Source: Drosophila miranda
Taxonomy: Eukaryota; Arthropoda; Insecta; Diptera; Drosophilidae
DNA: 64,000 nt
Direction: 5' to 3'
Assembly (NCBI RefSeq): GCF_003369915.1
Contig: NC_046674.1
Coordinates: 496,001 to 560,000, forward strand
This document shows, in pieces, positions 49,055-61,363 of the stretch (position 1 is the stretch's first letter; each line of letters opens with the position of its first letter). Position numbers and translations under genes: made by a program. A model generated the notes under the pieces. It ran no database searches. It had not been told where the DNA came from and was given only the letters and a program-made list of their open reading frames with translations.

Positions 49055-49095
49055 TTATAAACAGAGGCGATGGCCCCGGCCACGATTCAGTTCAT
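49055..49095 (+). promoter_or_regulatory. TATA/Inr promoter of the three-ended secreted-protein locus
   Basis: TATAAA at 49056-49061 lies 33 bp before initiator TCAGTT with +1 at 49089. Downstream CGTCG repeats could act as a DPE. The leader probably contains an intron that ends at the acceptor CTTTCGCAG near 49374. Confidence 0.6.
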
Positions 49096-49459
49096 CTTCA
49101 GTCGTCGTCTGGCCCGCTTGGTTCTACTACCCAGAGAAGGAGGTGTGTGTTTTTGTCTTGTGTGTCTGTGCCATTCGGCCTTCGTGCGTGGTGTTCCTTG
49201 AGTCTGAAAAAAAGAAACAATCGTAAATTAAAAGCTCCGCAGGATAGCCCTTTTTTTTGTATCCGTGTGTGTGTGTGTGTGTGTCCCAGCCTCTGTCTCA
49301 TTTTTTGTTGTTGTTCCTGCTGATATTTCCGCGTGATAACCCAGAGTGCCATTCCTTTCGCTTCTCTTTCGCAGTTCAAGGATACCGCCGACACAGTCAA
49401 GGCCCGTTAAAATCGTAAAAAATTTCATTCGCAATATAAATCCAGAACTTGGCATCAAA

Positions 49460-52400
49460 ATGCATGTCTTTGTGGTAAGTAATTTTCGCAGGGAAATTCC
49501 CTCGTAAAACGAAACTAGTTTAGTGCGGTCTGCAATTAATCATTTATTGCTGAACTCTTTGCTGACTCTTGGCTCTGGCTCTTTATGTTTAAGTGGCCCA
49601 AGTTCGTGCCTTGAGTCTTTCGTTTCTTTCACTTCCCGGAATGAACTTTCACTAAGCGACAGTTTTGGCAACAATTTTGAGAGGTTCTCGCCTCAATTCT
49701 GGGCTCTTTCTAGCCACGGAAATTAGCCTTAATTATGCTCTGTGCCATATGCAAATATTATACGAGTGTCTCTGTGGTTCTTGGCCATATTTGTGGGGCA
49801 TCTTAATAATCAGAAATCAATTTGAATGCCCACAAAACTTTTGTAACTCCAAAAACGAAAGAATATTTTTCAGAACCAAAGAACTTTACTAAAGATACCT
49901 AAAAGTATTGTATTTTATTTAATCCCCTTCTCTAAAAGTGAAAACCCTTTTGAACATTCCATACACTCCACTCGGACGTGACAGAATTCTGACTCCACCC
50001 CGAATTGAAAAGTGAAAAGTGATTCACTTCATTCCTCTGACCAAAATCAGATTATCCCTTGCATTATTCATATTCCTATTCAAAATTAAAATACAAATAA
50101 AGATATAGATACATATATACACGCCCTTTTAAGCATAAATGCGTCAGTGTCGCGTCCGTTCCCTGAAAAAAAAATAATGAATATAATGTGTAACCAAATG
50201 GTACACCATAATTTCCAATGAAAAGCCCAAAAATCAATAAAATCAATATGCCAGAGACGTAAGAAAATCATGCGTGGGCTAACAAATGGCAATTAAAAGT
50301 CCCATCCCATAAAAAATTATGATATTCCAGAGGGAAGAACAATCGACCACACTTGTGTGTGGTGTATGGTGTGTGGGAGAACCCAAGTGCCGTATATAAT
50401 ATATTAGAAGTGCATTGAATTGGCTGATATCTGGTCGAAGACTCTCTCCATCCCACACTCTACACTTCTGTCTCCAAGCTCCATCAATCTTTCACCAATT
50501 GACTCCATCAGTGTCTCCTCCAGAATATCATTTCACATTTAAGTGATATCAGAGAACCGATGAAGAACAAGAGCCACAGCCAGAGCCAGAGCCAGACCCA
50601 CTTACGAGTATATCTTGTTTGAGAACATAAAATGCTGCGCGTAAACTTTGCATTCGAGACATTAACCCAGTTTATTTTTGGACGGAACACGGAACACACC
50701 CAACCTTACCGTATACCGGGGTCGTTACCGAGGGCCAATATAATAAATAAGCCAGCACAAAAGAAAGCAGACAGACTGATGGACAGAAATACATCTTGGG
50801 TTTCGGGGCTAAGAAGTGCAAGAGATCTTGCAAATCAATGATTGCTTTGGATCGGATCGGTCAGGTTCGACAGCCAAAGCCACAGCCACAGCCACAGCCA
50901 CAGCCCCCTTCTAACATCCAGCATCCAGCATCGGGCGCTGTTTCAAGTTACGTTTCGGCCCCGAATCGTAACAGACGCCGCCTAGAGGTTCAGGTCAATG
51001 ACACAACACGAGCCCCAACTTCAGATACAGCCGCAGCCGCAGCCTCAGCTACAGCTTCATTTTTGGCTTCATCTACAGCTGAGGCTGGAGCTGGAGCTGG
51101 CTCTTAGCTTTCAGGCTTTGAGTTCTTCAGCTTAGTGACATTTCTGTTTTGATAGATGGGCGTGCGATGCTAACGGTCGCGTCGCCCAAGAAGATTGCGT
51201 CAATATTGACTTTGCCAAATCTTTCACTCGCACGGGTACGTCTACGGGTACGGGTGCGAGAGAAGAGATGAAGAGAGTTCTATGCTCGCAGAGAGTGTGT
51301 GGTGTGTGCGAAGCGGGAGGCAAATATTTGCTGAGCGTGAGGCTCTTGACAATCGTGTTGAGGGGGAAAAGCTGAAAAGTACGAGTACTTCAATCCTCAG
51401 ATGGGACTGCGGCTGCTTCTGCGGCTCTCACTTTTCGGTCCGGCTTGAGCCGCAACCTGAAAGAAATTATGCAAATGCCCTGTGACAGCTGAGAGAGAGG
51501 GAGAGAACGGAGCTGAGAGCGGAGAACGAAAGACTTTCGCGAGACACTTGACCGCATTCTTGTGGCCATTACGACATCGGAATACCCAAAGACCCAAGAT
51601 TGAGTCCTCCATTGGAATAGAACAGAACGAAACAGAACTTGGCAAAAAAGAACCCACTCGCATTATCATAACCACTTGGCTAACACATACACGCATCTAT
51701 CTTGCAGCTGTCAACGCTTCTGCTGGCCTCCTTGGCCGCCAGCCAGACCACACTGGATGCCAGTGGCGCAGCCGTCGAGTAAGTAGTAGCCCCGATTCCT
51801 AAGACTAAGACTAAGACCCTATTAACACCAAAATATGCCGTGCCTGCCTCTCTGCCTGGGCCTGTGACCGGGTCAGCTGTGTGCTAATAATGCTCATCCC
51901 AAGTAGAAGTTGATGCTCTCTCGCTCAGATCGTAGAATTTGTGACTAAACTAAACCCGAGGCCTGCAGAATTGTGACTAAACAGATATCATAATCGCTAA
52001 CCTAAATCATTGCCTTGCCATCCCAGAAACCCCACCAACACCACCACCCCCTCCATACCATGCATTAGAGATTAGAGATTAGAAACGAAAGCCAAATGCC
52101 ATGAGAGACCACCAACAAAATACCTAACTTTCGTTTGCAGAATCCAGAAGCAGAGGCTGATCAAATTTCCCGAGGAGTTTGATCCCAATGTGGCACCTCC
52201 GACCGTCGAGAAGGCGGACGAGGCCAAGCGCATCCTCGAGCAGATCGCTCGCGTGAACGAAGCCTTTGGCTACGTGAAGAAGCAGCCGGAACAAAAGAAG
52301 CTGCCGCCCATACTCGACTCCAGCCAGTATCTGTTCCCCAAGCCCGCCTACCAGCCATTCCACGCCCAGCAGCACCACTTCGCCGGCAGCCACGGCCAGA

Positions 52401-53914
52401 CCCTGCTCGAGCCCTCGATCCGCGCGGTAAAGCTGACCCGGAACGTGGCAGGATCCAGCTACAATCTGCCTCCAAGGCTGCGCAAGGGAACTCCCGCCCC
52501 GGCCAGCGAGGAGAAAAAGTCGCAGCTGTATTTCCGACCCAACCAGGTGGAACTACCGAAGCCCTTAACGGAACAGGAGGCCCAGCAGCTGCCGGCCCAC
52601 TTTGTCATCCCCGTGCACCTGTACAAACTCAACAAGGAGCAGTACTTGCGGGAGCATGCCGCCCAGGAATACCGCGTCAAGGGCTACAAGATCATCGGCG
52701 ACGTGGACAGCTTCTATGGCAAGGCCAAGTCGGGCAGGAAGCAGGGAAAGACCACTCCCAAGTACCATCTGTTCTTCCTGCCCAGAGAGCTGGCTCTGAA
52801 CGAGGATGGCACACCGAAGAGGGGCAATTCGACGAGTATCACAACCACCAAAGTCCCTGCTGCTCCACAGGGATTCAAGGACTTCCGTCTGGACTCCCGC
52901 GAGAAGCCTTCGCACAAGCCGCACAAGATGCAGACGACTGTGGCACCCGATTCGAATAACCTGAACTCTGGGAGTCGCAAGCGACCGAGCTCTACGGTAA
53001 AACCAGTACGCGGAAGCGGATCCATGAGCGGAAAGGAGGCGGAACAGCTCTTGCCCACCATTTCCACGACTTCAGCACCCGTCCATCTCTCGACGCTGCC
53101 TCCTTCCGGCGGACTCCTGCCCAATCGCAATCGTCTGAATCCCTTCCGCATGCCCGGCATGAATCTCTCCGATATGCAGAACCAGACGTCGTCGGCCATC
53201 AAGAATGCCTTCCAGAATATATTCAAGATGCCCTTCCGTCAGACCGGAGCTCTGTCCGGCGCCCAGCCCGTCATCATGGGCAGCATCCCGCAGAAGCATC
53301 AGGTGTCCAGCGATTCCCAGGACTACAAGTGGGATGACGAGAAGGAGGGCGGCGGCGATGGGGATGGCGATTTAAATGGAAATACCGAGGATCAGGAGAA
53401 CACGGCGGCGGAGCAGGACAGCAGCGCGTCCTCCGAGAAGCACCTCTTCGCGCACAAGACCCGCCCCGGGGGTCTGATGCACACCATCGGCCATGTGGCC
53501 ACCGCCCAGCAGACCACCCAGAAGCAGGCGCTGCGCGAGGGCGGCATTATTATCCAGCGGCTGAAGGTGCGCAAGGGCGGCATCGCGATTGCTGGTCCAG
53601 GAGGCGTGGCCACAGCCGGAAGCGGCGGAACGGCCATTGTGGGCCCCGGTGGCTATGCCCTGACGCATCCGCGCAGCCTGACGATAGCCGGTCCGGGCGC
53701 CAAGGTGATTTCCATACCTGCGAACGTGGACCTGCAGGACGCTCTGGCACGCACCGACCTGCAGACGAGGAGTTTTCCGCGCGAGGGCAAGGTGGTGGCC
53801 ACCGGGCCGACGGTGTACTATGCCCCGCCCACGGGTACGACGGAGGAGGAGGTGGCGGAGGCGGACGCGGAGGAGGAGCAGGAGCAGGAGATGATGTTTG
53901 AGTCTGAGGCTTAA
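49460..53914 (+). CDS. Secreted DUF4774-like protein, form 1
   Basis: Exons 49460-49474 (ATG, five codons, donor GTG|GTAAGT), 51708-51778 (donor GA|GTAAGT, phase 2) and 52141-53914 give 619 residues. The first two exons encode the signal peptide (MHVFV + LSTLLLASLAASQ). The rest is charged and Pro-rich, with IQKQRLIKFPEEFDP, a conserved-looking HFVIPVHLYKLNKEQYLREH (about residue 175) and YHLFFLPRELALNEDG. The C-terminal block GGIAIAGPGGVATAGSGGTA...GPGGYAL (about residues 500-545) resembles the insect DUF4774 repeat. AATAAA is 60 bp after the stop. Two further terminal units downstream can use the same phase-2 donor. The function is unknown; the product is probably extracellular. Confidence 0.82.
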
Positions 53915-53974
53915 CTTTTGCTTTAGTTTGCGTTTTAGTTAGGTTTCATTTTAGTTGGTACTCGCTAGTATTTT

Positions 53975-53980
53975 AATAAA
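53975..53980 (+). terminator. Poly(A) signal, form 1
   Basis: AATAAA 60 bp after the form-1 stop codon. It ends the first of three terminal units. Confidence 0.7.
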
Positions 53981-54220
53981 TGTTTGTATTTCGTAAATGT
54001 TTGTGCTTTGCTTTCATCGTGTACACATATCGCCCCAAACCCCCCTTCCCCGTACTATATAGTAGCATATACATATATCCGCACTGCTAATCCCCATACC
54101 CCTGCATGACCCTCTCACCTACTAACCCTCGAAATTGTCGCTGTAAATATTTAATTACTAACCGGCTGCTGCCTCTCTCTCCCCCACTTGCCTATCCCTA
54201 CAATATCCTAATCCTCAAAG

Positions 54221-55100
54221 TGCGTACGGGTATTGGCGCACGTCGTCCTTCGAAGCCTGGCCGCCGCGCAGTCAACCGCTTGGCAACCCCAACCCCGGCA
54301 TTGCCCTACTGGGACAACAGTCCGCGAAGCTGATCGAGAAGGATAATCAGCTGACGCCCTATGGGGCCTTCCAGCCTGCTTTTATCTACAACGCCCCCTA
54401 TTACGCGGCGTACAGCCTGCCACTGGCATACGTGCTGCAACCCACCACACCTGCAGCACCTGCCACAGCCGATGCAACAACCACTACAACCACCACGATC
54501 AGGCCCGAAAGCTCAGCCGAAGAGATCGAAAAACCAGAAAAGCTGCAAGCACTGCCACAGCCACAAGCCGAGACACAATCCAATGGCGATCTGAAGAGTG
54601 ATTCGGGGCTCCGCTCAGCGGTGAGCAAAATCAATCCCAACTACGTGATCGAGGAGATTCTGGCCATTCCCGGCAAGCATGTCATCTCCACTGCCACCTC
54701 TGCCAGGCAGCAGCTGCGGAAGATCGCCTCGGGACCAGCGAAACTGCGGAAGGCATCGGCAAGCGGCAAGCGAGTGCCCGTCAAGGTGGAGGCCACGGGG
54801 AAGACCAGCACCAGTTCGGGCAACATTCCGCAGATTCAGTTCGGGAACTACTTCCTGCCCTACCAGCCGCTCCAGGCCCAGGCCATACAGGGACGCAAGC
54901 AGGCGGCTCTGATCCTTGAACCCCACTCCAGGGCTGTGGTGGGCAACGGCGGCACGGCCATTTCCACTCCCATCTCGAAGGCGTATCTGAAGAAGGGCGT
55001 GCCCACCAACGTGTACTTCAATCCGGATTCGGTGGCCATAGCCGGTGTGGGGGGCAAGGCACATGCGACGGCGGACTTGGAGCTGGATCTGTTCAACTGA
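54221..55100 (+). CDS. Second terminal exon of the secreted-protein locus (form 2)
   Basis: This open exon follows a long pyrimidine-rich stretch and the acceptor CCTCAAAG, begins in phase 2 and runs 880 nt to TGA. It has no ATG or signal peptide of its own. Joined to exon 51708-51778 it gives a 321-residue protein in frame (…GAAV-D-AYGYWRTSSFEAW…). The middle is Thr/Ala/Pro-rich. The C-terminus has DUF4774-like repeats: HSRAVVGNGGTAISTPIS and SVAIAGVGGKAHATADLELD. AATAAA lies at 55223. An alternative is a separate gene with an unseen first exon, but the 240-bp gap from the form-1 poly(A) signal shows no promoter or leader. Confidence 0.7.
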
Positions 55101-55222
55101 GGCGGAAAGGACCGAAGAAGATCCGGATGATGCTACCCATGATTACGATGTCTGTGTGTTTGGTTATGTGTTCCTATGTTAAGAACAGAGGCCCGAAAAT
55201 TGTGTCATTTCCCTAGTCTGTA

Positions 55223-55228
55223 AATAAA
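55223..55228 (+). terminator. Poly(A) signal, form 2
   Basis: AATAAA 123 bp after the form-2 stop codon. Confidence 0.65.
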
Positions 55229-55462
55229 GTAAACCCTAAACTGTACAGCTTCCGCTTTGGTCACTGGCCACTGGCCATCGAGTAGTCCGCTAATCTTGTG
55301 TAGATACTGTATATCCAACGCTTCTGTCTATCTCACGCTTTCTCCCTCCAACGCACAGCTCCCAGGCATCCCTCCATTTCCCTCTCCCCACTATACAGCA
55401 CACACACACACAAACACACACACACACTCTCTATAACCGACTATATAACCCCCCAAAAGCAG

Positions 55463-56677
55463 ACACAGATCGGGAGACGCTCGCCGGATCTACGAGGAGC
55501 ATCCCTACTACGGCGGCCTGCGGGGCCAACTCCTGCAGCTGCGTCCCCAGCGGGATGGCAGTCTCGGGAGCTACATCCTGCAGCGCCAGCAGCCGCAGCC
55601 ACAACTGAGGGCTGTTCCCCGCGAAGCGGATGACACCATCACCATCTCGGCGGCCAGCATCACGGCCACCGCCGATGGCAGCGGCTCAAGCTCCTCCAGC
55701 AGCTCGATCTCGGCCAGTGCCAGTGACTTTAACAGAATCCAGCTGGCAGCCGCCCGTCTAGTGGCCATTCAGGAGATGGCCAAGCGGAAGGGATCCTTCA
55801 GCGCAGAGGACAATCAGATCTATGCCAGCAGTCTCCTGGAACTAGGACAGGCCGCCCAGAGCCTGGCTCTCCTGCAGCAGACGGGCCAGATCAAGGACTT
55901 CAGTGTGCTCCTGCAGCCGGAGCTGTTTGCCATCCCACAGAAGCAGCCATCCAACTTTGGCCTGGAGGCCGGCAACAATCCAGCAGACCAAAAGATCGAT
56001 GAACAGAAGCTGGACGAGGTCACGGAGCAGCAGTTCTCGCCCGACGATTTCCTGCCGCCCAACAGCGAGGATCCCTACGAGGATGTCAACGACAGTGTGT
56101 CCGTAATGGCCCCCAAGAAGGATGCAGCCGTGGCCGAGGCCAAGCCAGTGGGTATGTGGTCCTGAAAGAGTAACCTGAAGCGAAAAGAAAGAATCCTGAA
56201 CGTTGACTCCTTCTAGGTCTATCCATTGCCGGCGAGGGTGGTGTGGCCTCCTCCAAGCCCAATGCCGTGGCACTCTCCGGTCGGAATGGCCTGGCTGTGG
56301 CTTCCCCCAAGGCCACTGCCATTGCTGGCGTCTCACCCGAAGAGGCTGCTGCCTTCAGCATCTCCCTGCCGACCCGCAACCAGCTGGTGATCAAAACTCC
56401 CAACTCTGCCGCCGAAAAGGCCAGTGATGACTACGACTACAATGATGGGCCTCTGACCGTCGCCCGTTTCCCCCTGACCCGGGAGACGCCGCTTGTTCCG
56501 GTTCGCATCTCCGGCGCCGACTCGCTGGTGGACAAATGGCGCACAGCCATTGCCGAGGATTACGCCGCCCGTCAGGCTCAGGCCCAGGCCCAGGCCCAGG
56601 TATTGGCAGCCATGGGCCATGGCGCGTCCAAACCCATCATTCGCATGGCCCCCAAGCGTCGTCTGCACTACGAATAG
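55463..56677 (+). CDS. Third terminal unit of the secreted-protein locus (form 3)
   Basis: Two exons, 55463-56151 and 56217-56677, are joined by a 65-nt intron (G|GTATGT ... TTCTAG). The first exon starts in phase 2 after AAAAGCAG, a tandem acceptor that could add three bases. No ATG occurs in the 200 bp before it. Spliced to exon 51708-51778 it yields 411 residues in frame. Visible parts are RRIYEEHPYYGGLRGQL near the start, a Ser run (GSGSSSSSSSISASAS), a helix-rich section (ALLQQTGQIKDFSVLLQPEL), then a DUF4774-like block in the last exon (GLSIAGEGGVASSKPNAVAL, GLAVASPKATAIAGV) and an (AQ)n repeat. AATAAA lies at 56764. Role unknown; secretion follows only if it uses the shared signal exon. 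Confidence 0.7.
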
Positions 56678-56763
56678 AGGAGGTCACTCCTTCGTCATCG
56701 TCTTTCGCATGGGATTTCTAGTATACGTTGTACAACATTTTGTGTGCCAGCTTCCGAATTGCC

Positions 56764-56769
56764 AATAAA
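56764..56769 (+). terminator. Poly(A) signal, form 3
   Basis: AATAAA 87 bp after the form-3 stop codon, closing the locus. Confidence 0.65.
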
Positions 56770-56789
56770 ATATCTATATTTAATTAGCA

Positions 56790-59140
56790 TAATTTGCATT
56801 GTTAAGTTGGGGATTTGGAATGGAATTTTGGAAACTAAATATACTTAAAGTTGCATGAGTGGAAAGGAGGGGAGGAGATGGACCTGGAAATGACACTTGG
56901 AAGACATTCGGCTGATCCGACAGGGCCCTCATGATAGCTCGGAGCGTATCCATCTTCCTTTTGGCTCCGCTAAAGTTTTTTGTAAATCCATTTTAGCACT
57001 CAATGGAAAATTCAAGGTATAAACTTATAACCAGTTGAAGCGCGAATTGTTTCCTGTGGCTCCATTTCCATGACAGCCCAAAAGTGCAAAAACAAGGCAC
57101 TGAGAAGTGCCAGAACATGAGCATGAGGGATCAGCGATAGTGGAGTCGTATAGCGACACGTTGGCCAGAGCGAGAGAGAAAAAGCTAGGGAGAGAAGAAG
57201 ATGAGCCAAAGAAGACAGACTCCTCCGTTCGGAGGAGTAAGCGAGAGGAAGCAACGCTTACCATCGACTTTTGGAGCAGAGAAGAAGGAGTGGCTGTGCG
57301 AGATCAGGAGAACAGAGTGGTCTAGGGTTAAATTAAGAGTCGGTGCGAAGGAGTTTATATTAGAAGAATGCATCGATAATCTAAAAGCGCAAAGAACAAA
57401 GTTTTGGTCGCCTAACTTTACCACTAACTATTCCCACCCATATCATAAAACATACCCACACCATGCAGCAACCATCCAGTAAACGACGGTGGGTCCCAGT
57501 ATAGTTTTATCAACGATTTTAATTTAGCATTTATTTGCATAATATACATATTTGTATGTATTTTACATATTATTATTCCTTCTGCATTTGTTTGATTATC
57601 GTGTTAATTACTTGAAATAGGAATTACAGGAGCCATGACAGTATCGTCTGTAAAAAGTGGCACGGTCAAGAGAGCTAACGTTAGCTGCGCCAAATGAAAA
57701 CACGAGTTGGTGCTATGTAGAGAGTAACTTAAACTCGAATAACATTGTCCCATATTTTCCAATGTTTTAAAAAATTTTTTTCTAATTTGGAATTAAATAT
57801 ATTTTGCCGAATACTCGTTTGTGGGCTTAAATGTTTGTAATTTATGTTTGCACATTTTGATCACTTTTATTATGTTTAATTAATAAATACTTTTATAATT
57901 TTTGCTTTAGTACCAACTTCTGATCTCCCATTCGAAGCCCCTGTGGCTCTCTCCTGCCTAAAAAGGGATCATGGCAAGGGCAATATTCCTTTGGGATATC
58001 ATGGAGGGACCAGCATCTGAGTATAGACAGTCATACGTCATCTTGCCCGTCCGCTAAATCTTATGTCTTGACTTTCTGCACAATAAACTGAAAATAAAGC
58101 AAATTAAGGGCCCCGTGAATAGTACCAACCCGCCTGAATACTCGTCATCCATTAGTCCAGTAGTCTATAAATATAAACAAATATATGGATGTATGTGTAG
58201 AAATTGTATATTCTTCTATCCCCATGGGGAATAGCATCCCATCCTAATAGGCGATCAAAAGCCGATCTGAGATACACCCGAGATCACCTGGAGGGACAGC
58301 GACAGCGACAGAGACAAGGAATACGCATCTAATTGCTGCGGGAAGTGATTATAGTTTATAGCGAGAATAAATTGACTTCCACCCAGCGCGCTGCAGCGAA
58401 AAGAAAATCTGAGCCGCACTGAATGCAAGCATGTGCAAATCTTGATTAATCTTTTCCGCCAATGCAGGCAACATGAAAATAAATTATCTAAATGGTAGGG
58501 GAAGATGAAGATCCCAGAAGAGATGCAGCCAGTCCGAGAGGAACGCATTCAATTTGCACCTGAACCAGTTTCCAGTCTCCAGACCCCAGTCCCCAGTCCC
58601 CAGTCCCCAGTTGGCCATCTCTTGGGCTGGGCCTGTCAATGCGGCTTCAATGCGATCGCCATCGCCATCCCCTGGCCATGCTTGACTTCTATTACGCGGC
58701 AGGTTTAACAAACTTCAGAGCTTCAGAACTTGCCCGAGACACTCCGCCTGAGACAGAGACTGAGGCAGAGACTGAGGCAGAGAAGGAGAAGGACCGAGAC
58801 GAACCACATCTACGTTGACCATCTGCCATCTGCAGAACCAGCAGAGAACCTGAAACCAGAAAAAGAAGTGGAAGTACGAGTACAAGTACCAGTAGATATA
58901 GAGGCAGGTCTCCCCTTCTACCAGTCGCTGCTGCTATTACGAGTATTATTGTTGCTTAGCCAGCTTTGGCTTTGGCTCCTTTTGGCCATCAACTGCCGCC
59001 ATTCCGCCTCTCATACCCCTCCCTCGCCGCCTGTTTTCCTGCGGGAAGCTGCAGATTTCCAGCTCTTCTGGTTAGGTTCAGGTTCAGGTTCTTTGTTCTT
59101 GGGCTAGGTCAGTCCGTGGGGCCTCTGGCCATGGCCGTTG
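56790..59140. other. Spacer, possibly with an old retroelement piece
   Basis: No supported gene. The purine-rich part at about 57150-57480 has overlapping short frames (EEDEPKKTDSSVRRSKREE) and looks foreign in base use compared with its AT-rich flanks. I could not tie it to a family. Short 'ccagtccccagtccccag' repeats occur near 58580 and GAGACTGAGGCA repeats near 58750. Confidence 0.35.
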
Positions 59141-59150
59141 CTGCGCTCAT

Positions 59151-59190
59151 TATAAAAGGCCATGGCCAGGCAGCATTGGCCACCAGTTTC
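59151..59190 (+). promoter_or_regulatory. TATA/Inr promoter of the E/K/P-repeat gene
   Basis: TATAAAAG at 59151-59158 is followed by CCAGTT with +1 near 59185. The leader exon ends at donor GAAAG|GTAAGT (59428), and the intron runs to the acceptor TTTGCAG near 61354. Confidence 0.65.
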
Positions 59191-60024
59191 CTTGAAGTGG
59201 TCGCCGTGCTAAGACTGAAGACTGAACCCGAAGACTGCCCAGCCCTACCGCAACCAGCAACCAGCAATCATTGCAATCATTGTGCCAGCTCGCAGCAGAA
59301 GTACATACCTCTAGAAGTATCTCCGCCAGTGGATCGCGTATTGTGTGTCCATTAAAGTGCTCTGTGTCTCTCGCATTACCTGCCTAGATTCGGGAAAGTA
59401 GTGAAAGGCCATCAAACGCCGACTGAAAGGTAAGTTCTGCCATCCAACCCGATTGGGGTTATCCTATTCACATTCATGCTTCGAGAAAGTTATTTCTAGG
59501 CATAGTTCTGATATACGAGTTGGCTTTTTTTTCGTTTTTTTGTTTTTGTTTTCTGAGCACTTAAGACGGTTTTATGGGGTCGCAGAGAAGTGCTTGGTTA
59601 AGCTGCTACCAAAGACAGTTGGGATTGAGCTATTAATTTGTGATATATATTTTTTTTAATTATGTGAAAAGTTACTCCGTTTTTATATACCTACCTATTT
59701 GGTAAAAAGAGAAATTAAAAAAGTGACTAGAATCTTCGGAAAAATTCCATCAATACCGATGAAGGTATACAACTTTATAGAGAAAAGTGTATTTAGTTTT
59801 ATTATGAGTATATAGTGGTCAAAAACGGCAAAAGACCTTCCATGTTCTTTACTTAGAGCCTTTTTGTGTGTTTTAATACATAAGAAGTATCACAATTAAC
59901 ATTCTACGAGGGAAGCCTTTTAAAGTTTGTAATTTGTTGGCCAAATCATGGCTAGGATTTTTTTTTTCTACGGGCGCTTTTTATATCATTTAACGATATA
60001 CGAATAATATATCTTTGAAAAAAT

Positions 60025-60440
60025 GTGAAACTACCACATGAACACACTTTCAATGTGGATTTTCCAGACAAAAATGCTTCGATCGACTTAGTTCGACTTT
60101 TTTTTATAAATCACCATGCATTGTCACTGCGAAAAACTATTAAGACGAATTCAGAAGTGTCTGTCTGTCGCTGCAGAACGAATCTCGTGAGGATCGTCCA
60201 AAAACGGTTGTTGTAACGAAAAAAAAAGAATGTGCGGCATTGGCTATTGCAATGTTGTCATATGACATACCAAAAGGTAGAGGCATCTTTGAGCATTAAC
60301 GGGACGAAGATTCATTCAACATGGCATGAACAGTTGGCCATCACGAAGAATTTTTGTCATGCAATACAGGATCATTTGGCATTTGCCCAAAAAAAACCAC
60401 TCGTTTCAGAGGGGTGGAAAAAGTGCTTTGAAGAATGATT
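60025..60440 (+). mobile_element. Decayed Tc1-like transposase remnant
   Basis: Two broken frames resemble successive parts of a Tc1-family transposase. Near 60090-60216 a helix-turn-helix-like piece reads VSVCRCRTNLVRIVQKRLL. Near 60355-60438 a piece reads HLAFAQKKPLVSEGWKKCFE, similar to the 'L.FA..H.....W..V.F.DE' segment that leads into the first catalytic Asp. Stops and frameshifts separate them and the DDE core is not intact. It lies in the leader intron of the E/K/P-repeat gene. The match is by eye and moderate. Confidence 0.4.
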
Positions 60441-61363
60441 TCAGCGGGTGCAAAAGTGTATCCAACCATTGTTGGGAATTATTTTCTACGAATTGCTATT
60501 AGGCTACGGATTTGAAAGGTAGTCACAACGTGTTACATTCCCCTAGAGCGAAAGCACAAAATCTACTAAGAATTTTGATTTTCTTTCTATTATGGCTAGA
60601 TTTGATTCAATTGTTCAATTGTACAGAAAATATGAAAAAGAAAAGGGAATAATATGAGAAATTTATAGAAGAATAAAGGTATATGAGAATCGAATGCGTT
60701 TTATGCTAAAAGTTACAGTCGGGCAGTATTTTCTTCCCACAAACTCCACTCCAAACGAAAGACTTAGGCAACGAACTTGCCCAGCACTTGGCCTGCACAA
60801 AGAACTCTCTTTGGGGGCGCTCTTTGAGGACAGTGGGGGGTTGAGGCAGAGGCTCGACCATCAAGTACAGATTTAAGCCATAAAGCTGCTTCTGGTCATT
60901 AGCTTGTATCTACACTAGAAGTGTAGGATCGGCAGGCAGATCCAGATCCCTTCCCTTCCCTTCACTTCCCCTTCCACCAATTCGATCCGATCCGATCCCG
61001 AGCAGGCCAATCAATTGCAAACCGGTTAATAGTCACTCGATCCATGTACGGACTCCGTGGTGCATCCTGTCGGACGAGGCAACATGCAACATGCAATTAC
61101 ACACACAAGCACACACATGCGAAAATAGCTTTAAATTTAGAATGGACTTTGGTGGATCGGACTGGGAGTGGGAGAAGGAGGTGGAGTAGGAGGAGGAGTG
61201 GCTTTAGTTGCATCTAAAAATAGACCAGTGGCTAGACCAGTTTGCAGCAGTTGGAGGAGTTGATTGGAGGAGGAGGAGGAGGAGGAGGAGGAGGAGTGCA
61301 GAACTTAGATCCAACCAATGCTCAGCCCCCCTTCCGTTCCGTTCCCCTTTGCAGAATTGCAGA

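Noticed and set aside
57012..57482. Overlapping frames suggesting an LTR or retroelement leader
   Set aside because: No matching terminal repeats, primer-binding site or polyprotein motif could be seen; left as spacer.
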